Positions 1-11,800 of a stretch of DNA of 64,000 nucleotides are shown here, piece after piece. The translations under genes and the position numbers were made by a program. Source of the stretch: Cristatella mucedo (taxonomy: Eukaryota > Bryozoa > Phylactolaemata > Cristatellidae); NCBI GenBank assembly GCA_009760855.2, contig WPIO01000038.1:2196501-2260500 (forward strand), in the 5' to 3' direction. Below the pieces are notes generated by a model, which was given only the letters and a program-made list of their open reading frames with translations, ran no database searches and was not told the DNA's origin. Position 1 is the stretch's first letter; the number at the start of each line of letters is the position of its first letter.

Positions 1-108
1 TCGATTCCTGTGGTGGCCAATTCTTTATCACCACTGCAAGCGGTGGTGGTAACCGTAAAGGCTCTTCTGTCGCTATACAAAAAGAGGCTGTTTAATAAGC
101 TAGGATTT
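1..108 (+). mobile_element. SINE-2 copy, 3' part (head cut by window edge)
   Basis: It starts inside the tRNA-like B box (TCGATTCC) and runs through the body with its CACCACTGCAAGCGGTGGTG stem to the tail TCGCTATACAAAAAGAGGC. The same body and tail recur at 1.9, 20.1, 35.9, 37.9, 49.2 and 51.8 kb; the most complete copy is at 37.9-38.07 kb on the minus strand. The A box lies outside the window. Confidence 0.75.
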
Positions 109-1217
109 ATTTTTTTATTTATACAAACACGAGACTGTGAAACCGCATTAGCCAGCTAGCCAGTGGTATTTTTCTGTGGCCCATGGTTTTTGAAACTGTG
201 TTTGATAAATTATTTTCACTTCTTGATTTGAGTCGTTAGTTCCCATCCTATAAAGTAGACAGTTTAATTTTGTAAGTCGATTTTATTCTCCAAGCCTTCT
301 TTCAATTTCCACATTGCACATTTAAATTAACCGACGATTTTAATATTCCTAGGAGAGGTGCCAGCATGGCGCATTAACTACAGCACGCACAACCGTGTTA
401 GGTAATCTGAACCTTTGTACAAGCTATCAACCTAATAGAAGAATCGGCTTTACTGGTGCTCTGATATGGTAGCTAAACGTAAATTAAGCCTTATAACTAG
501 CAATTTACTTACTTACTGCGCTATTAAGGTACATTATTTGCCAATTTTAAGATGTTTCTTTCCCTTTCCAATTAATATAGGTTAGTGAACGAGACTTTAT
601 AAATAGCTTAGTCAAATGATTTGAAATTCAATTATAAAACCAAATTATAGAATGAGTTGGCGATCCAGTATTATTAAGGAATCTTAGAAACTAAGAGAAT
701 GCTTAGGAAAATATATGCAGTGCTTAAAAAGTAATTACATACGTAAAAACTTGCAAAATCAATAATAAATCATTTACGTTATAGCTTCGATAGGTTTTCA
801 AAGAATGAAAATCATGCGAACATTACTTTACCTCACGTCAGGCATTACAAATGAGAATATATCCGAGATTTATAATTTTTGTTTTGTATTAATATTAACA
901 GGTTCTATTGACCGTAATACTACTTTCCACTTTTTCTGATTATCGGTGGCATTTATTTCATATACTTACATTGCATTCACTGTCACCCAGATCATTCCAC
1001 CCCTAGCAAAAAGGTAGACTAATGTGTTTTATGGTGATGAAAATTTTCAGTAAAGCTTAGCAATGTGAAACAATTGAGCACATGTTGCTTTGGACTCCCA
1101 ATTATTTTAGTCATTACAAATTTTAATGCAAACTTGTCAGAGTAGAGTACTTTCTTAATGATTGAAACAATCTTTGTTGCATCTTTAAATTATATAAATA
1201 ATCGTCTATGCTTACAG
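109..1217. other. AT-rich stretch, probably intron of the Ig-domain gene
   Basis: No long open frame, RNA gene or recognised repeat is seen. It ends in a usable 3' splice site (TTACAG at 1212-1217) just before the Ig-like exon, so it is best read as intron. No further upstream exon was found. Confidence 0.5.
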
Positions 1218-1592
1218 ATATTAAGGCTGACAACAACTATATCAAAGCTTGTATTTTTGGAAGTAGTACTGGCATAGATTGCTCAACTGCAATTAGTAGT
1301 TATCCACCTGCCGAATTCAACTGGTCGGTTCCTGGCGAGCAGATTTCACATTCAGGAGCTATTTTCTCAACGACTAACAAGACTTCAGGTATTTTCAACT
1401 GCACAGTAACCAATCCTGCTACGAAGAAACATGTCACAGTGGTGTTTGACTGCATTCAACCGGTCACTACATCACCAGATGTAGTCACCGACAGCAGCAC
1501 TACATCACCAAGCACTCTCAGCGGCTTTGCCATATGGATACCATTGGCTGTAGCACTAGGATCCCTGATGACTACTATACTAGTGGTGTGGT
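1218..1592 (+). CDS. Exon: Ig-like domain, stalk and transmembrane helix
   Basis: Preceded by TTACAG and followed by GTAAGT. It starts with two bases completing a codon and ends with one base of the next, so it is a symmetric 1-1 exon. N-glycosylation sequons NWS, NKT and NCT are present on the presumed outer side. Confidence 0.7.
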
Positions 1593-1912
1593 GTAAGTAC
1601 TAGCCACGTGCTAACTGTTTCTGTGAGAATTCTGTGCTCATAGATGGTCTATTTGCGATTGACAATAACAATCTTAAGCTTTTGTTTTAGGTCGTCGAAG
1701 ACATCTGACGAGGTAATTAAATTCTTTTAATTATACTTTTCAGGACATGGGAGCCTGTGCGGTGGAACTTTAGTCTCTTCCAGCCGACCAGTCATCACTC
1801 CAGTGTCTTCCCGGCTGATTTGAATTCTTATAATACAGATTCCCTTCGAAAATCTTTTAATAAAGATTTCCTTCGGAAATTAAATCAGGTCCTCATTGTC
1901 ACTGGGCCCTAG
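1218..1912 (+). CDS. 3' end of a type I membrane protein with an Ig-like domain (partial gene)
   Basis: The gene enters from the left, so its signal peptide and start are missing. The exon at 1218-1592 encodes an Ig-like fold (Cys in KACIFG and IDCS, then the FNW core and GIFNCTV strand), a Ser/Thr-rich stalk and a transmembrane helix (FAIWIPLAVALGSLMTTILV). Both of its boundaries are phase 1, the usual arrangement for Ig modules. A strong donor (GTAAGT at 1593) leads to an acceptor at 1690, adding a basic juxtamembrane CRRRHLTR. Then two outcomes are possible. The frame may stop at TAA 1714-1716, with AATAAA at 1859-1864 as a poly(A) signal. Or a 31-nt intron (1713-1743) is removed, and a further exon adds about 56 residues before TAG at 1910-1912. 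A 31-nt intron is very short for an animal, so the short tail is somewhat more likely. The family beyond 'Ig-like surface protein' is not recognised. Confidence 0.6.
1691..1712 (+). CDS. Exon: basic juxtamembrane segment, alternative end
   Basis: The acceptor TTTTGTTTTAG ends at 1690. In phase with the previous exon it reads RRRHLT, a typical stop-transfer flank after a transmembrane helix. Reading on gives a TAA stop at 1714-1716. If GTAATT at 1713 is used as a donor, this is a 22-nt microexon. Confidence 0.5.
1744..1912 (+). CDS. Possible last exon: long cytoplasmic tail ending in SINE sequence
   Basis: It follows a good acceptor (TATACTTTTCAG) and is open for 55 codons in the phase left by the 22-nt exon, with a short internal echo (SLRKSF / DFLRKL). 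The stop TAG at 1910-1912 lies inside the head of the adjacent SINE-2. An open frame of this length could arise by chance, and the required 31-nt intron is unusual. Confidence 0.3.
1859..1864 (+). promoter_or_regulatory. Candidate poly(A) signal AATAAA
   Basis: An exact AATAAA about 145 nt after the TAA at 1714-1716. It would terminate the short-tail form of the Ig-domain gene. In the long-tail form it is coding. Confidence 0.35.
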
Positions 1913-2047
1913 CCCAGGAGAAAGGTGCCCACTCTTGGTTTGAGTCATTCAGTGGTCGATTCTTTATTGCCCACTTTAAAGTGGTGGTGATAGCCAGAAG
2001 CTTTCTTCTGCCTCTATGCAATGAGGCTTTTAAATCAGCCACCCTTT
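1896..2047 (+). mobile_element. SINE-2 copy, near full length
   Basis: The tRNA-like head (TAGCCCAGGAGAAAGGTGCC) is followed by a degenerate B box (GGTCGATTC), the GCCCACTTTAAAGTGGTGGTG stem region and a tail like that at 37.9 kb. It is diverged from the copy at position 1, so it is an older insertion. Confidence 0.65.
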
Positions 2048-2099
2048 ACCTTTATTTGTATATCAAAGTTTTGCTTGTGATAGCAAAATATAAAATATA

Positions 2100-2245
2100 A
2101 TTAATTTGTATAGCGCCCCAAGAGAACCTAATCTCTATTCAGGTGCTTCACATATGCCTCGGGGCTCGAGCTCACGACCTCAGCCAGACCTCGGTCGGGG
2201 CGAGCACCTTAACCGCTGGACCAATGTGCACTTGTCATTCAAGCC
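2100..2245 (-). mobile_element. SINE-1 copy (tRNA-derived)
   Basis: On the minus strand it reads a tRNA-like head (GGTTAAGGTGCTCGCC), a B-box-like GAGCTCGAGCCCC, and a tail ATAGAGATTAGGTTCTCTTG followed by GGGCGCTATACAA. Sister copies lie at 19.3, 24.8, 56.0, 58.8 and 62.9 kb. Confidence 0.75.
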
Positions 2246-2299
2246 CTCGAAAAAAGCTGCGGCAATTGAAAGTTGTTACTGGCTTGCAGAAATGTAATC

Positions 2300-3199
2300 T
2301 TCCATTACTGTAATTTCCTAAGCTAGACAATGCTGGAATGAATTCATGTCAATAGGATAGCTAAACATTAGAAATAGCCAGATTCTTTTTATAAGTCTTT
2401 TATTGTCGCGGTGTAATGCTACTATCATCAGGTCTACCAAGGTGTAATCTTTGAATACGGTTTAATATGCTTGCAAGCTTTATTGCTTCTATATCTTCTA
2501 GGATTTATATTACTTATGGCGATGGCCGGTGAAACGTCTCGCTGGCTCGCCGGTTTCACCAAAATTGACGAAAGCCATTTAGCATTGGCAGAGTTACCAT
2601 AAAACTTTATTTTTTCTGTAGTGGTTTGTAATATGGACTAAGGAAACGAATTCTGATATTATGTGCAAAAAATTCCTTTCCACTTTGCATGGCACATAGT
2701 CTTTGATGCCTCGAGAAGTCATAGACATGCTTGCATAAGTTACGCCCAAAAATAGATGCGTCTGCACATGCATACATGAATACATACTGTTTGATTGCTT
2801 CTAAATCTGGAATTCTTACTTGTATCATCTGAGATTCCGAATGTACCCCGTTTCGTTGTCTTCGTTCTTCGTCTGGCTTTTTTAAGCCATCTGCATAAGG
2901 TGTGGCCAATAGCCAAATTTGACATAGGTTTAACATATATTTAATATAGGTCAAACTTTTTGCAATATTTTGGCCATTAGCTGTGTCACTACAGTACAGC
3001 AAGCAGTATTGAGTATTGCATGTTCATGTATCCGACGACAAGAAGTTTTTATGTCGTTGTAGAGGACTCATCAGCATGCGTAGGCGATCCAATGTAACAC
3101 TTGAGCAATGCAGTGCAGCTGCTTTGAAATCACAAGAGGATGCTGCAGCACTTAAACGTAAGTTATGGCAGGCTCAATACCGTCTTTTCTATTCTAACT

Positions 3200-3200
<1 letters not shown>
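2300..3200. other. No recognised gene
   Basis: A minus-strand open frame of 131 codons (2607-3002) has no similarity I recognise and no clear splice or start context. I see nothing else in this stretch. Confidence 0.4.
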
Positions 3201-3202
<2 letters not shown>

Positions 3203-3297
<95 letters not shown>

Positions 3298-3299
3298 GG
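3203..3299. repeat. (CT)n microsatellite
   Basis: About 45 near-perfect CT dinucleotides. It produces long spurious Ser-Leu and Arg-Glu frames. Confidence 0.97.
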
Positions 3300-3417
3300 T
3301 GACTGATGCCAATATGAAATAATGTCAATATTTGGTGTTGTATAATCTGGATAAGAGTTACACAGTACATAGTCTCCTTTGCTGCATGTATAGATGACAT
3401 CCTCGCAACAGAAAGAT

Positions 3418-5275
3418 GATAAAGCTAACTGATTATGGGCAAACCTAATGTGATTCAGAAATTGGAAAGGCTAGCGCTCAAAATCGGCTCTGCCAGCATA
3501 TCTCCTGTTGAATCTGCACGAAACCTAGGTGTCATGTTCCAAAGCAACCTTTCAAGACGACGAAGTCGGCTCCACAATCAAGTCTGCCTACTTGTAGCTA
3601 TATAAAGTTGCTAAAAGTCGGGCTTGTTTAGATAAGGATACCACATCTAAGTTGGTCCATGCATTTGTGACATCCCGTCTTGACATCCGAAACTCACTGC
3701 TTGCTGGTCTACTGGCCTGTTAAATCAGGCGCCAGCAGCTGGTGCCAAACTCTGCAGCTGGGCTTGTCTGTCATGACCTTCATAGCTGTCATATCACACC
3801 ACTTCTCGACGACCTGCACTGGCTCCCAGTCAAGCAACGCATCGACTTCAAGGTTTTGTCACTCACTTTTAGGTCCCTTCATTCTCTGGCTCCAACCTAC
3901 CTATCAGATCTACTGCCCCACCAGGCCAAGTATCGTACCACATGCTTTTCGGAATCGAACTGTCTAACTATACCTCGTACAAACTTCAAATTCTTTTGGA
4001 GACCATGGCTTTAGTTCATATGCTCCCAAAGCTGGAACTCATTCCCGACTTCTGTCACGACATCTCCCGACTTGACCACATTAAAAAAAACTAAAAACGC
4101 AACGTCGGAATCTGCTGCAGCAACTGACAAACTGAATGCTTGCCTTGCCGACATTCGATCCTGGATGTCGGAAAACTTCTTGAAACTAAATGAAAAAAAA
4201 ACCATACTGCTGCTCACTGGATACCCTAAGTGTTATTCCGAATTAAAAGGCTTTGTTTTTCTAATAGGTGATGCTGTTTGGCGACCATCACCACGTGGTC
4301 GAAATTTAAGCGTCGTTTTTGACAGCTGCCTAAATTTTAGACGCTTCATTCAGAAGACTGCTTCTACAGCTAGCCATCACGTCCGATCCCTATCCAAGAT
4401 TAGGAGCTGTCTTCCACAGTGGCTTGCAAAAAAATTAACTAGCTCCTCTGTTCTGTCTCGGCCTGATTATTGCAATTCCCTTTTGGTTGGGCTACCAAAG
4501 AAAGCATCTAGGCCACTGCAGCTGGCTATAGAGGGAAGTTCTTACGCTGACCCACAAGGCCCGCCACGGCTTGGCTCCTTCGTACCTAGCTGAACTGCTG
4601 CACCAGTTTCAGCCTGTTCGCGCCCTCAGGTCCTGTGTGGAAAATAAAATAGTTATTCCCTTCCTCCGCTTAAAGACCATTGGCGACAGAAGGATTAGCT
4701 CTGCAGGTCCAAGACTGTGGAACTCGTTTCCACAGCTCTTACGCAACGACCAGTACTCTCCTGCTGCCGACTATTGCTCATCGTTTTCAGCGGTACTGAG
4801 CTGCTACTTCCACGCTACTCACTACCTCAACTGCTCTCCTGACTCTGATATACTTCCCACTTTCTCTTTGTTGCGTAAAACGAAGTCTGTTGGCTACCGA
4901 ATGCGAACCGAAAGCCGCTTAGGCTGTAAGTGTGCTATATAAAACTCTCTTGCGTAACACCCACATGGTCTTAATGACTTTGTGGAGTTATAGTCGGAGA
5001 TACACCTGTTTATCAGTGAATTTAGTGGGTTCCCGTGATTCGTCCTATACGTGCTTATGAGTACTGACATTGTGCATGCTGCCACTAACCAAACTTGCAT
5101 GCTAACCCAGTACTTGTCACCCTAACCATATTATTCTTGTTGTTTATCAAGCATGATACCACTCACCACTCGATCGTGTTTCCTTTGCAGCAAATTTAAA
5201 GCGCCCAGAAAGAAATTGAGTTCTCTGAGGACGCTTTATTAAGTGCATTATTATTATTATTATTATTATTATTAT
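3418..5275 (+). mobile_element. LINE-B copy (CR1/L2-like), interrupted by a LINE-A insertion
   Basis: The 5' part (3418-4095) encodes a broken post-RT segment with the family signature LHWLPVKQRIDFKVLSLTFR and SLAPTYLSDLLP. The 3' part (5011-5275) is the LINE-B 3' UTR ending in the GAAATTGAGTTCTCTGAGG tail and an (ATT)n run. Between them lies a LINE-A copy. Stops and frameshifts make it inactive. Confidence 0.8.
4096..5010 (+). mobile_element. LINE-A copy nested in LINE-B
   Basis: It encodes the end of the RT domain (WMSENFLKLNEKKT) and the C-terminal segment (GPRLWNSFPQLLRNDQYSP, NCSPDSDILPTFSLLR), with frameshifts near 4530. Its 3' end (TGGAGTTATAGTCGGAGATA) meets LINE-B sequence directly, so it inserted after the LINE-B copy. 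Confidence 0.8.
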
Positions 5276-7388
5276 AGCTGATCATGTACCCATTACTCCC
5301 AAACAGAATCCATGTAGTACACATCCATAGCGTCATACATTACAATCTTACCGCATGGCCGATACATAAACCTGCGGTTGAACAGACTCCTTGCAGCAGC
5401 TTTTGATATGCGATCCTGGATAAAACAGCTCGTCTGACCAAGATATTTAAGTTGCTTCTATAGATACTGTTATTGGGCTAAGGCTCAGTCATAATTATTA
5501 GACGTAACTACCTAAAATCTCAGCTTTTCAATCCCAACTTGGTCTTAAATAATTTCAGCTTTGAGCAGGCAATATGGGTATTCTTTGTCCGAGGTCGACT
5601 ACATTCGAGGTCTCACCATCGAGTAGATAAAAAGGCTTTAATCAGCGGCTCAGAAATTCTGCCTGATTTTACTTTTAGATCACGGTCAAACTTGATTTCA
5701 GAATTGCTTGATTGTTTGGGTACCTCGGTGTGAGGTTGGGTCGACGACAGTTGGTCGTTGCACCGGCTGCTATACCAATGAATTCTAGAAGCATGTCACT
5801 TTCAACATAGGCTTTAATTCTATGAATGAAGTGAAACCTTATTGTACCTTATCTTTAATTTCCCTCACCTTCAAGCACTATGAACTCTCATTCAACTTGT
5901 ATTGCTGACCTTCGTTGTTAACTGGCGGTAAAGTTTCTCAGTGAGTGGATCGCAAAAAAATCCACTTAAAAGTTATAGAAAAGTCTAGGGCTAGTCAAAT
6001 ACTGAAAGGTAAGACACCCAGAATATGTGCCAAAAGCATAATTTGGGTATCATAAATTCAATTTGAAGGTAACGAAAAAAGAGATATATCAATCGAAGAC
6101 CACGTGGCCTTCACACTCGCTTCTGCCTAGTTTCTACTAAATTTCTCAAAATATTCGGCTCCGCTTAGATAGAGATACAACAGTCAAGCTGGTCGATTAA
6201 TTTGTGAAAAACCTTTTTGGCTCACAGGTTCATTAGGCTTGACGTGCTAAAACCTGAAGGTACATTTTCTGGCGGTGAAAATCGCAATCGCTACAAAACA
6301 CTAGCTCTAACCGACCCACAGTTACTTTATCAAGCAGCATGTAGACTACAAGGTTCTCCGAATCATTCTAAGCACCACAGGTCCCACTTTCCCACTCCAG
6401 TCGCTTAAATATGCATCTGAGAAATATCAAAGCTTTTGGAACACATTTTCTGAAGAACCTAGAACAAGATTTGCTTCTAAAAAATGCTATACAGCGGTGT
6501 TGTTATAATTTATATTATTATTGTTAAAATGACTAAACAGAAGGTGGCATCCGTGGCACCAGGCTTTTTGACAGTTGCATCACCAGGCCTTTCTAATGGT
6601 AGAACTAGTCGCTGCTACCTAACCTTATAAAAAATATAACATTGACATAGATTGTTAAGAAAACTAAATATCTTTCTCGGCGTTTTGCATAGGCTCTAAT
6701 GGAAGCATGTTAATTAATAGTTACAAAATTCACAGTTCAGCACTCATTAGCAGTATAGTTATTTTAAGAGAGTTAGCTGAGGTGGTTCAAAACATGTGTT
6801 CACTAATGTATTTTGTTATTAAATGTCGTGAAGTCTGTGGTGTAGCAGCGTTTGTAGGCAATAATTTATAGGCGTAGGAAACAGGCAAGGCATGCAAATG
6901 TTTTGAATTTCATTAGAAGCTTCCCTAAAGGAATTTATTCAGAAGCACAGGAGACACGATTTGATGCTCGAGGTAAAGCATTTCAGAAGGAGGTGCAAAA
7001 GGAAGAGAACGAAAGTACCAAAGCATTAAAGTCGACACGCTGCTGGCCTCGGTAGCTAGTGTAGATCATTAGATATTGTCCGACATGGATGTTGTAGCTT
7101 TCACGGTGCACAAGCCTAGACCGAAAGTCAGCATAGGCTATGTGCGTCTTGTTTCCCCGGGTTGCAAGTGGTGATTTTCCGAGCTCCACACGTAACAGCA
7201 CACACGAAAGGATAACTTACTCAGTGACTTCATGTATTTATAAAAGCCAATAAGAAAATATTCCACGTTTAATTACTGAAACTAGGCAGATTAGAAGTGT
7301 TTTATCGTTATCCCCATGATGCTTAGTTTTTTCGCAGGTACGTATTACCTGTAAATAGATGACCAGATTAGTTTATTAAATATATCAG
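5276..7388. other. No recognised gene
   Basis: AT-rich, with only short open frames (up to about 64-72 codons) and none with a recognisable product. I see no RNA gene or clear repeat here. Confidence 0.4.
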
Positions 7389-7600
7389 TTCTTGGTTACC
7401 CATCAAGCAAAATTTTGACTTCAAGGTTTTGTCACGCACTTCAAGATCTCTCAATTCTCTTGCGAAAGCCTATGCAGGTAATAATAATTATAATAATAAT
7501 GCACTTGATAAAGCGCCTTCAGAGAGCTTAATCTCTCTCTAGGCGCTTTACATTTGCTGCAAAGGAAAATGCAATTGAATGATGAGTAATATCACGCTTA
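7389..7600. mobile_element. LINE-B fragments in opposite orientation
   Basis: At 7389-7478 a short plus-strand fragment (from the WLPVKQRIDFKVL region) abuts a minus-strand LINE-B tail at 7480-7600 (AATAATGCACTTGATAAAGC, then CTCTCTCTAGGCGCTTTACA). The next LINE-A copy begins at about 7597. Confidence 0.65.
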
Positions 7601-8517
7601 AAACCGAACTGCTGCTCATAGGACACCCTAAGCGTGTGGCTGGATTAAAAGGCTTTGCTGTTCTAATAGGTGATGCTATTGTGCGACCATCACCACGTGC
7701 TCGAAATTTAGATGTCGTGTTCGACAGCTGCATCACTTTCAAAAGCTTAATTCAGAAGACTGCCTCTACAGCTAGCCATCACATCCGATCCCTATCCAAG
7801 ATTAGGAGCTGCCTTCCACAGTGGCTTGCAAAAAAATTAAACTAGCTCCTCTGTTCTGTCTCGCTTGATTATTGCAATTCCCTTTTGGCTGGGCTACCAA
7901 AGAAAGCATCTAGGCCGCTGCAGCTGGTTATGAATATGGCTGCAAGGCTAGTTTTCAAGTCCCAGAGGTTTGAGCACGTGTCCCCTTTGCTGAAAGAGCT
8001 AGGATGGTTGCCGGTTGAGCAAAGGATACAGAGCAAAGTTCTTACGCTGACTCACAAGACCCGCCACGGCTTGGCTTCTTCGTACCTAGCTGAACTGATG
8101 CACCAGTTTCAGCCTCCTCGTGCGGTCAGGCCCTGTATGGACAATCATCTGTTCTATTCCTCCACTTAAAGACCGTTGGCCACAGACAATTTTGCTCTTT
8201 CGGTCCTAGTACTAAACCGTGGAACTAACTTCCACGATTATGACGCAATAATAAAAAATCTTCTGCTGGCGACTATGGCACATCCTTTCCAGCCGTCCTG
8301 AGCTGCTACTTCCATGCTACTCACTACCTCAACTGCTCTCATGACTTAGCTATGCTTCTCACTTTCTCTTTGTCTCGTGAAATGAAGGCTGTAGGCTACC
8401 TAATGTTTACAGAAAGCCCCATGCTATGATTTCGCTATACAAAACTCATCTGCTTAACACCCACATAGTCTTTGTTGAGTTACAGATAAAGATCACAACA
8501 TTACATTACATTACAAT
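7597..8517 (+). mobile_element. LINE-A copy, 5'-truncated
   Basis: Encodes TELLLIGHPK, then SASHHIRSLSKIRSCLPQWLAKKL, with a frameshift at about 7845, then GLPKKASRPLQL and LLKELGWLPVEQRIQSKVLT. It ends in degenerate (ACATT)n. Inactive. Confidence 0.8.
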
Positions 8518-8646
8518 GCAAGTCGGAAGCTTCCGATCCTCTCTCACTCATTCTACTCTATGTTATTTAACTAAAAAGTGAGTTAATACTCATATCCTAA
8601 CTGGACACATCTGATGTCCTATGATAGTTAGCTAATAAACTATTAC

Positions 8647-8850
8647 CTATAAATTGGAGTTATCTTGTGCAGCAAAGCTGATAATTGTCTTTGTGAATGA
8701 TACGTACATTACTCTCTTTTTCTCCGTGACATGTTTTGGGCATTCTAAACAGTACTTTTGAGACGCACAATTGTTTTTACTTTTACCTCTATTTTGGTCT
8801 GCCTTATTTTCAACGCACATAGGTGTGGCCTTCGAAGAATGTGCAAGCAT
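8647..8850 (-). pseudogene. Cys-rich tail, possible PiggyBac-type transposase remnant
   Basis: A 67-codon minus frame with spaced Cys and basic residues (MCVEN..., NCASQKYCLECPKHV, KK). The pattern C-x(n)-RxKS-x(3)-C-x(6)-C-x(2)-C resembles the cysteine-rich C-terminus of PiggyBac transposases, but the histidines and spacing fit poorly. No DDD core was found around it. Confidence 0.2.
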
Positions 8851-11800
8851 AAAGATCAGCCAGAAATAAAGGAATATTAATCTTCATATCGGTGTCTCAC
8901 TAGTAGCACCATCTGTCCAAGTCGATGATTGCAGAAGCTCATCCACCGGGGTTTTCTGCAGTTGAGCATCGAACAAGCGAGAACTCGAATTAAATCGTCT
9001 TGAAGCTTATGATTGCTTGTTTTTTGGATTGCCTTCTGCAGAACCTTCGTTTTTACCATTGAGCGGGCCTCCTGTCTGTTTTTCTTCTTGTATATGAAGC
9101 AGATGGAGTAAATGGCTTCTCTGTGGTTATTATACTCCCTGGGTCACTCATGGCAAAGGCTTTATGAGCACAATCCTGATTGGATAGTTCGGAGTCTACG
9201 AGTTACAGCTTCTTATATTAATCTATGCACTGAGCTCTCATTTCCAAGTCACTGAGTAGCTGGCGTGTTAACGTTGTTGACACGTTTGCTAGCAATATGA
9301 ACTTTTGAAGCACCGATTTGTCCATCGTGATGACCGTGCGTCTTACATAACAGCACACATTCCAATTAGGGTAGAACGCTGCACACAATCGCATCATTTA
9401 CTGTAAGTGTGCCATGCAGTACAAAATATACTTTTTAGATGGCCGAAAAAGACTGATTTAATCACTTTATTTTAATTGCGTGGCTCATTTTACTACCGTG
9501 CTTGGCTGGTATCGGGTATTGAATGATTGCAAAGCCATAATAGTTTCCCTAGGTCAGCTTTTTAGATCGTTTGCTTTCATAGTTGCTAGCGGTTTTTTCA
9601 GAGTGTATTACCATCTAATTCATCGATCTAATCTAGTACATTCCTTCTAAAAAATCCTAATCTTGGCTGACTGGTATAATTTAGTAAATTTGCGTAAATT
9701 CTAGAAGTAACACATTTAACGGTTTAATGCTCCCATCGCTTGGCAAGGTATTCAAATAGTTAGTGCGGAAATTATGTTGGCTGCTTTCAAAAAAATATTT
9801 TCTGGAATATTCTGCGGAACGCCTCTTGCTTTGGTCCCGCGATGTGAATTAGGTAAATTTACAATTACTATGCCGGTAATATTTTTAGTGGTAACCTCAG
9901 CATAAATAATAAGATGCCACTGTGCTAGAAGCAAACCATGCTCGAGCTGTGCATTGTAGTTTAGAAGCTCACGGAACACTGATAAGTACTGCTTTCAACT
10001 TTGCTGGTCAAGAATCATTGTTTCAATTGGTGAGCACGAATATGAGTCAGATGTTAACCTAGCATTTTCTTTATCAAATAGCTTTAACAAAATATGACAT
10101 TTTAATACTTCTTCAACAAGTGCCGTGTTAATAACTTCGGTTAATCCACTAACAAATATTTAAATGACGAATAATGAAAGACTTCGTTAAGTTCTCTGTC
10201 TCATTTTGAGAAACTTTATAGTTTAGGGTTTTTAGGCAACACGAGTTACGAAAGTAATGATGCAATATCAATGAGTTTTATCCACTACAATCTCTTATAA
10301 TGATACAGTTTGCCGCTTTTTTGCAACTGTCATCTTCAGGTGCCAAATCTTGGCTATTATTTCTCCGTAGAGGCTAGTTTTTCATGTTTTCTATGTTCCA
10401 GATGTTTTGCCTACGATTGACACGAAAGTACACTCGTATCAGTTAGCAAACACTCTCCCCTGCCACGCGGTAGCGACAGCGATTCCTCCTTACTTCAATG
10501 CCTCTCCTCTCTTGGTCGACGCAGCTTTTTTTTCCTGTGCAGCTGCATGTCCTGAGCACGTGGCTGAGTTTTAGCTTCGATCTGTGAAAAAGAAACTGTT
10601 CGCTCGTTTGAGCTCAGCACCTTCGCAGTCTTGCCCAGCCTCTTTAGCTTTGTCCCGCCTTTTTTATGCTATTTTAGCGCCGCCTTCTTTTGCTTCGCTC
10701 TGCTCAGAAAAGCGTCACCTCACTTACTTGATCTTCGCTGCTCTAGATTAGATTAAGTTTAACCTGGTCCGACAATATTGTCTGTATAGGCTCGAGCACC
10801 CTGAAAACGAGGAGCTGCAGGCAAGGAGGAGTGACCAGCAAGCTGATTTGCTGCGAGCAAACCTTGCCCGGCTCTGCTGAGCTTCGCCCGAAACGCCTGG
10901 ATTGCGCCCGGCAGTTTACCTTCGCTCTGCCCGAAAAAAAAATTTCTTGGTCTAGATTAACTGGACTAAGCTCTGCTTGAACCCTATAAGTTGGATGCTG
11001 TAAAGATCGTTAACTATCGTTCTGCTGACGTTCCAACCGATGTGTCTGTGAAATACCTGGTCCATTTTAAAAACACTTATGATGTAACAGTGGCTAAAAT
11101 GTCGACCTTTAGACATCTTTGGTCAGTGAAGATCACAGTGCGTGGATGAATTGACCAAAGAATATGGAAAAATCAACACATTTATTACCATGAACTAATT
11201 AAACATGCCATACCCTCTCAAAATATAAATGCATGCACGTGGCCAAATCATTTTGTCAACCTAGAAGGAAAAACAAATTATTTAACGTCAAATGGTAGGT
11301 ATAAAAACCGAATAATAATGACATAGGAAGAAATATGCACCAAAAATGACCTGTTGTTATGAGTGAAAAACAGGTGCTGCATATTGACAAAATTTTTCAT
11401 TAATCTAAATATTATTTGCCAAGTTACACTATTTTGCTTGGCGCAACGGATGACCGCCGAAAAAAACTCTTCGAGTATGAGGTGCAGCCAGGGTTTTAAT
11501 ATAGGGGCCAAGACCTGCAAAATTGCTATGTAGGGGACAAAACCATAAAATGGGCATGTAAGCTTAGCTAGACCTGAAATAAATTGAAAAATTATAGCTA
11601 AATATCATGGTATAATTTCAACACGAGCTCGGCGTTTGCTCGTCGAATGGAATTAAGATATAATTCTAATTTTTTTGTTGGTGATGGTGAGTGAACGTAA
11701 GAATAGAGGGCGGCCCAGGTCGCTGCCCCGCTTTTGAGAGGGGCGAATACATGTATGCCCTCCTTCCGGCTTCGCCAGTGTTAAGAATATAAGTGATGAC

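Noticed and set aside
3016-3400. Ser-Leu and Arg-Glu rich frames
   Set aside because: Translations of a (CT)n microsatellite; the same holds for frames at 12.3-12.9, 36.6-37.2, 38.0-38.3 and 40.6-41.2 kb.
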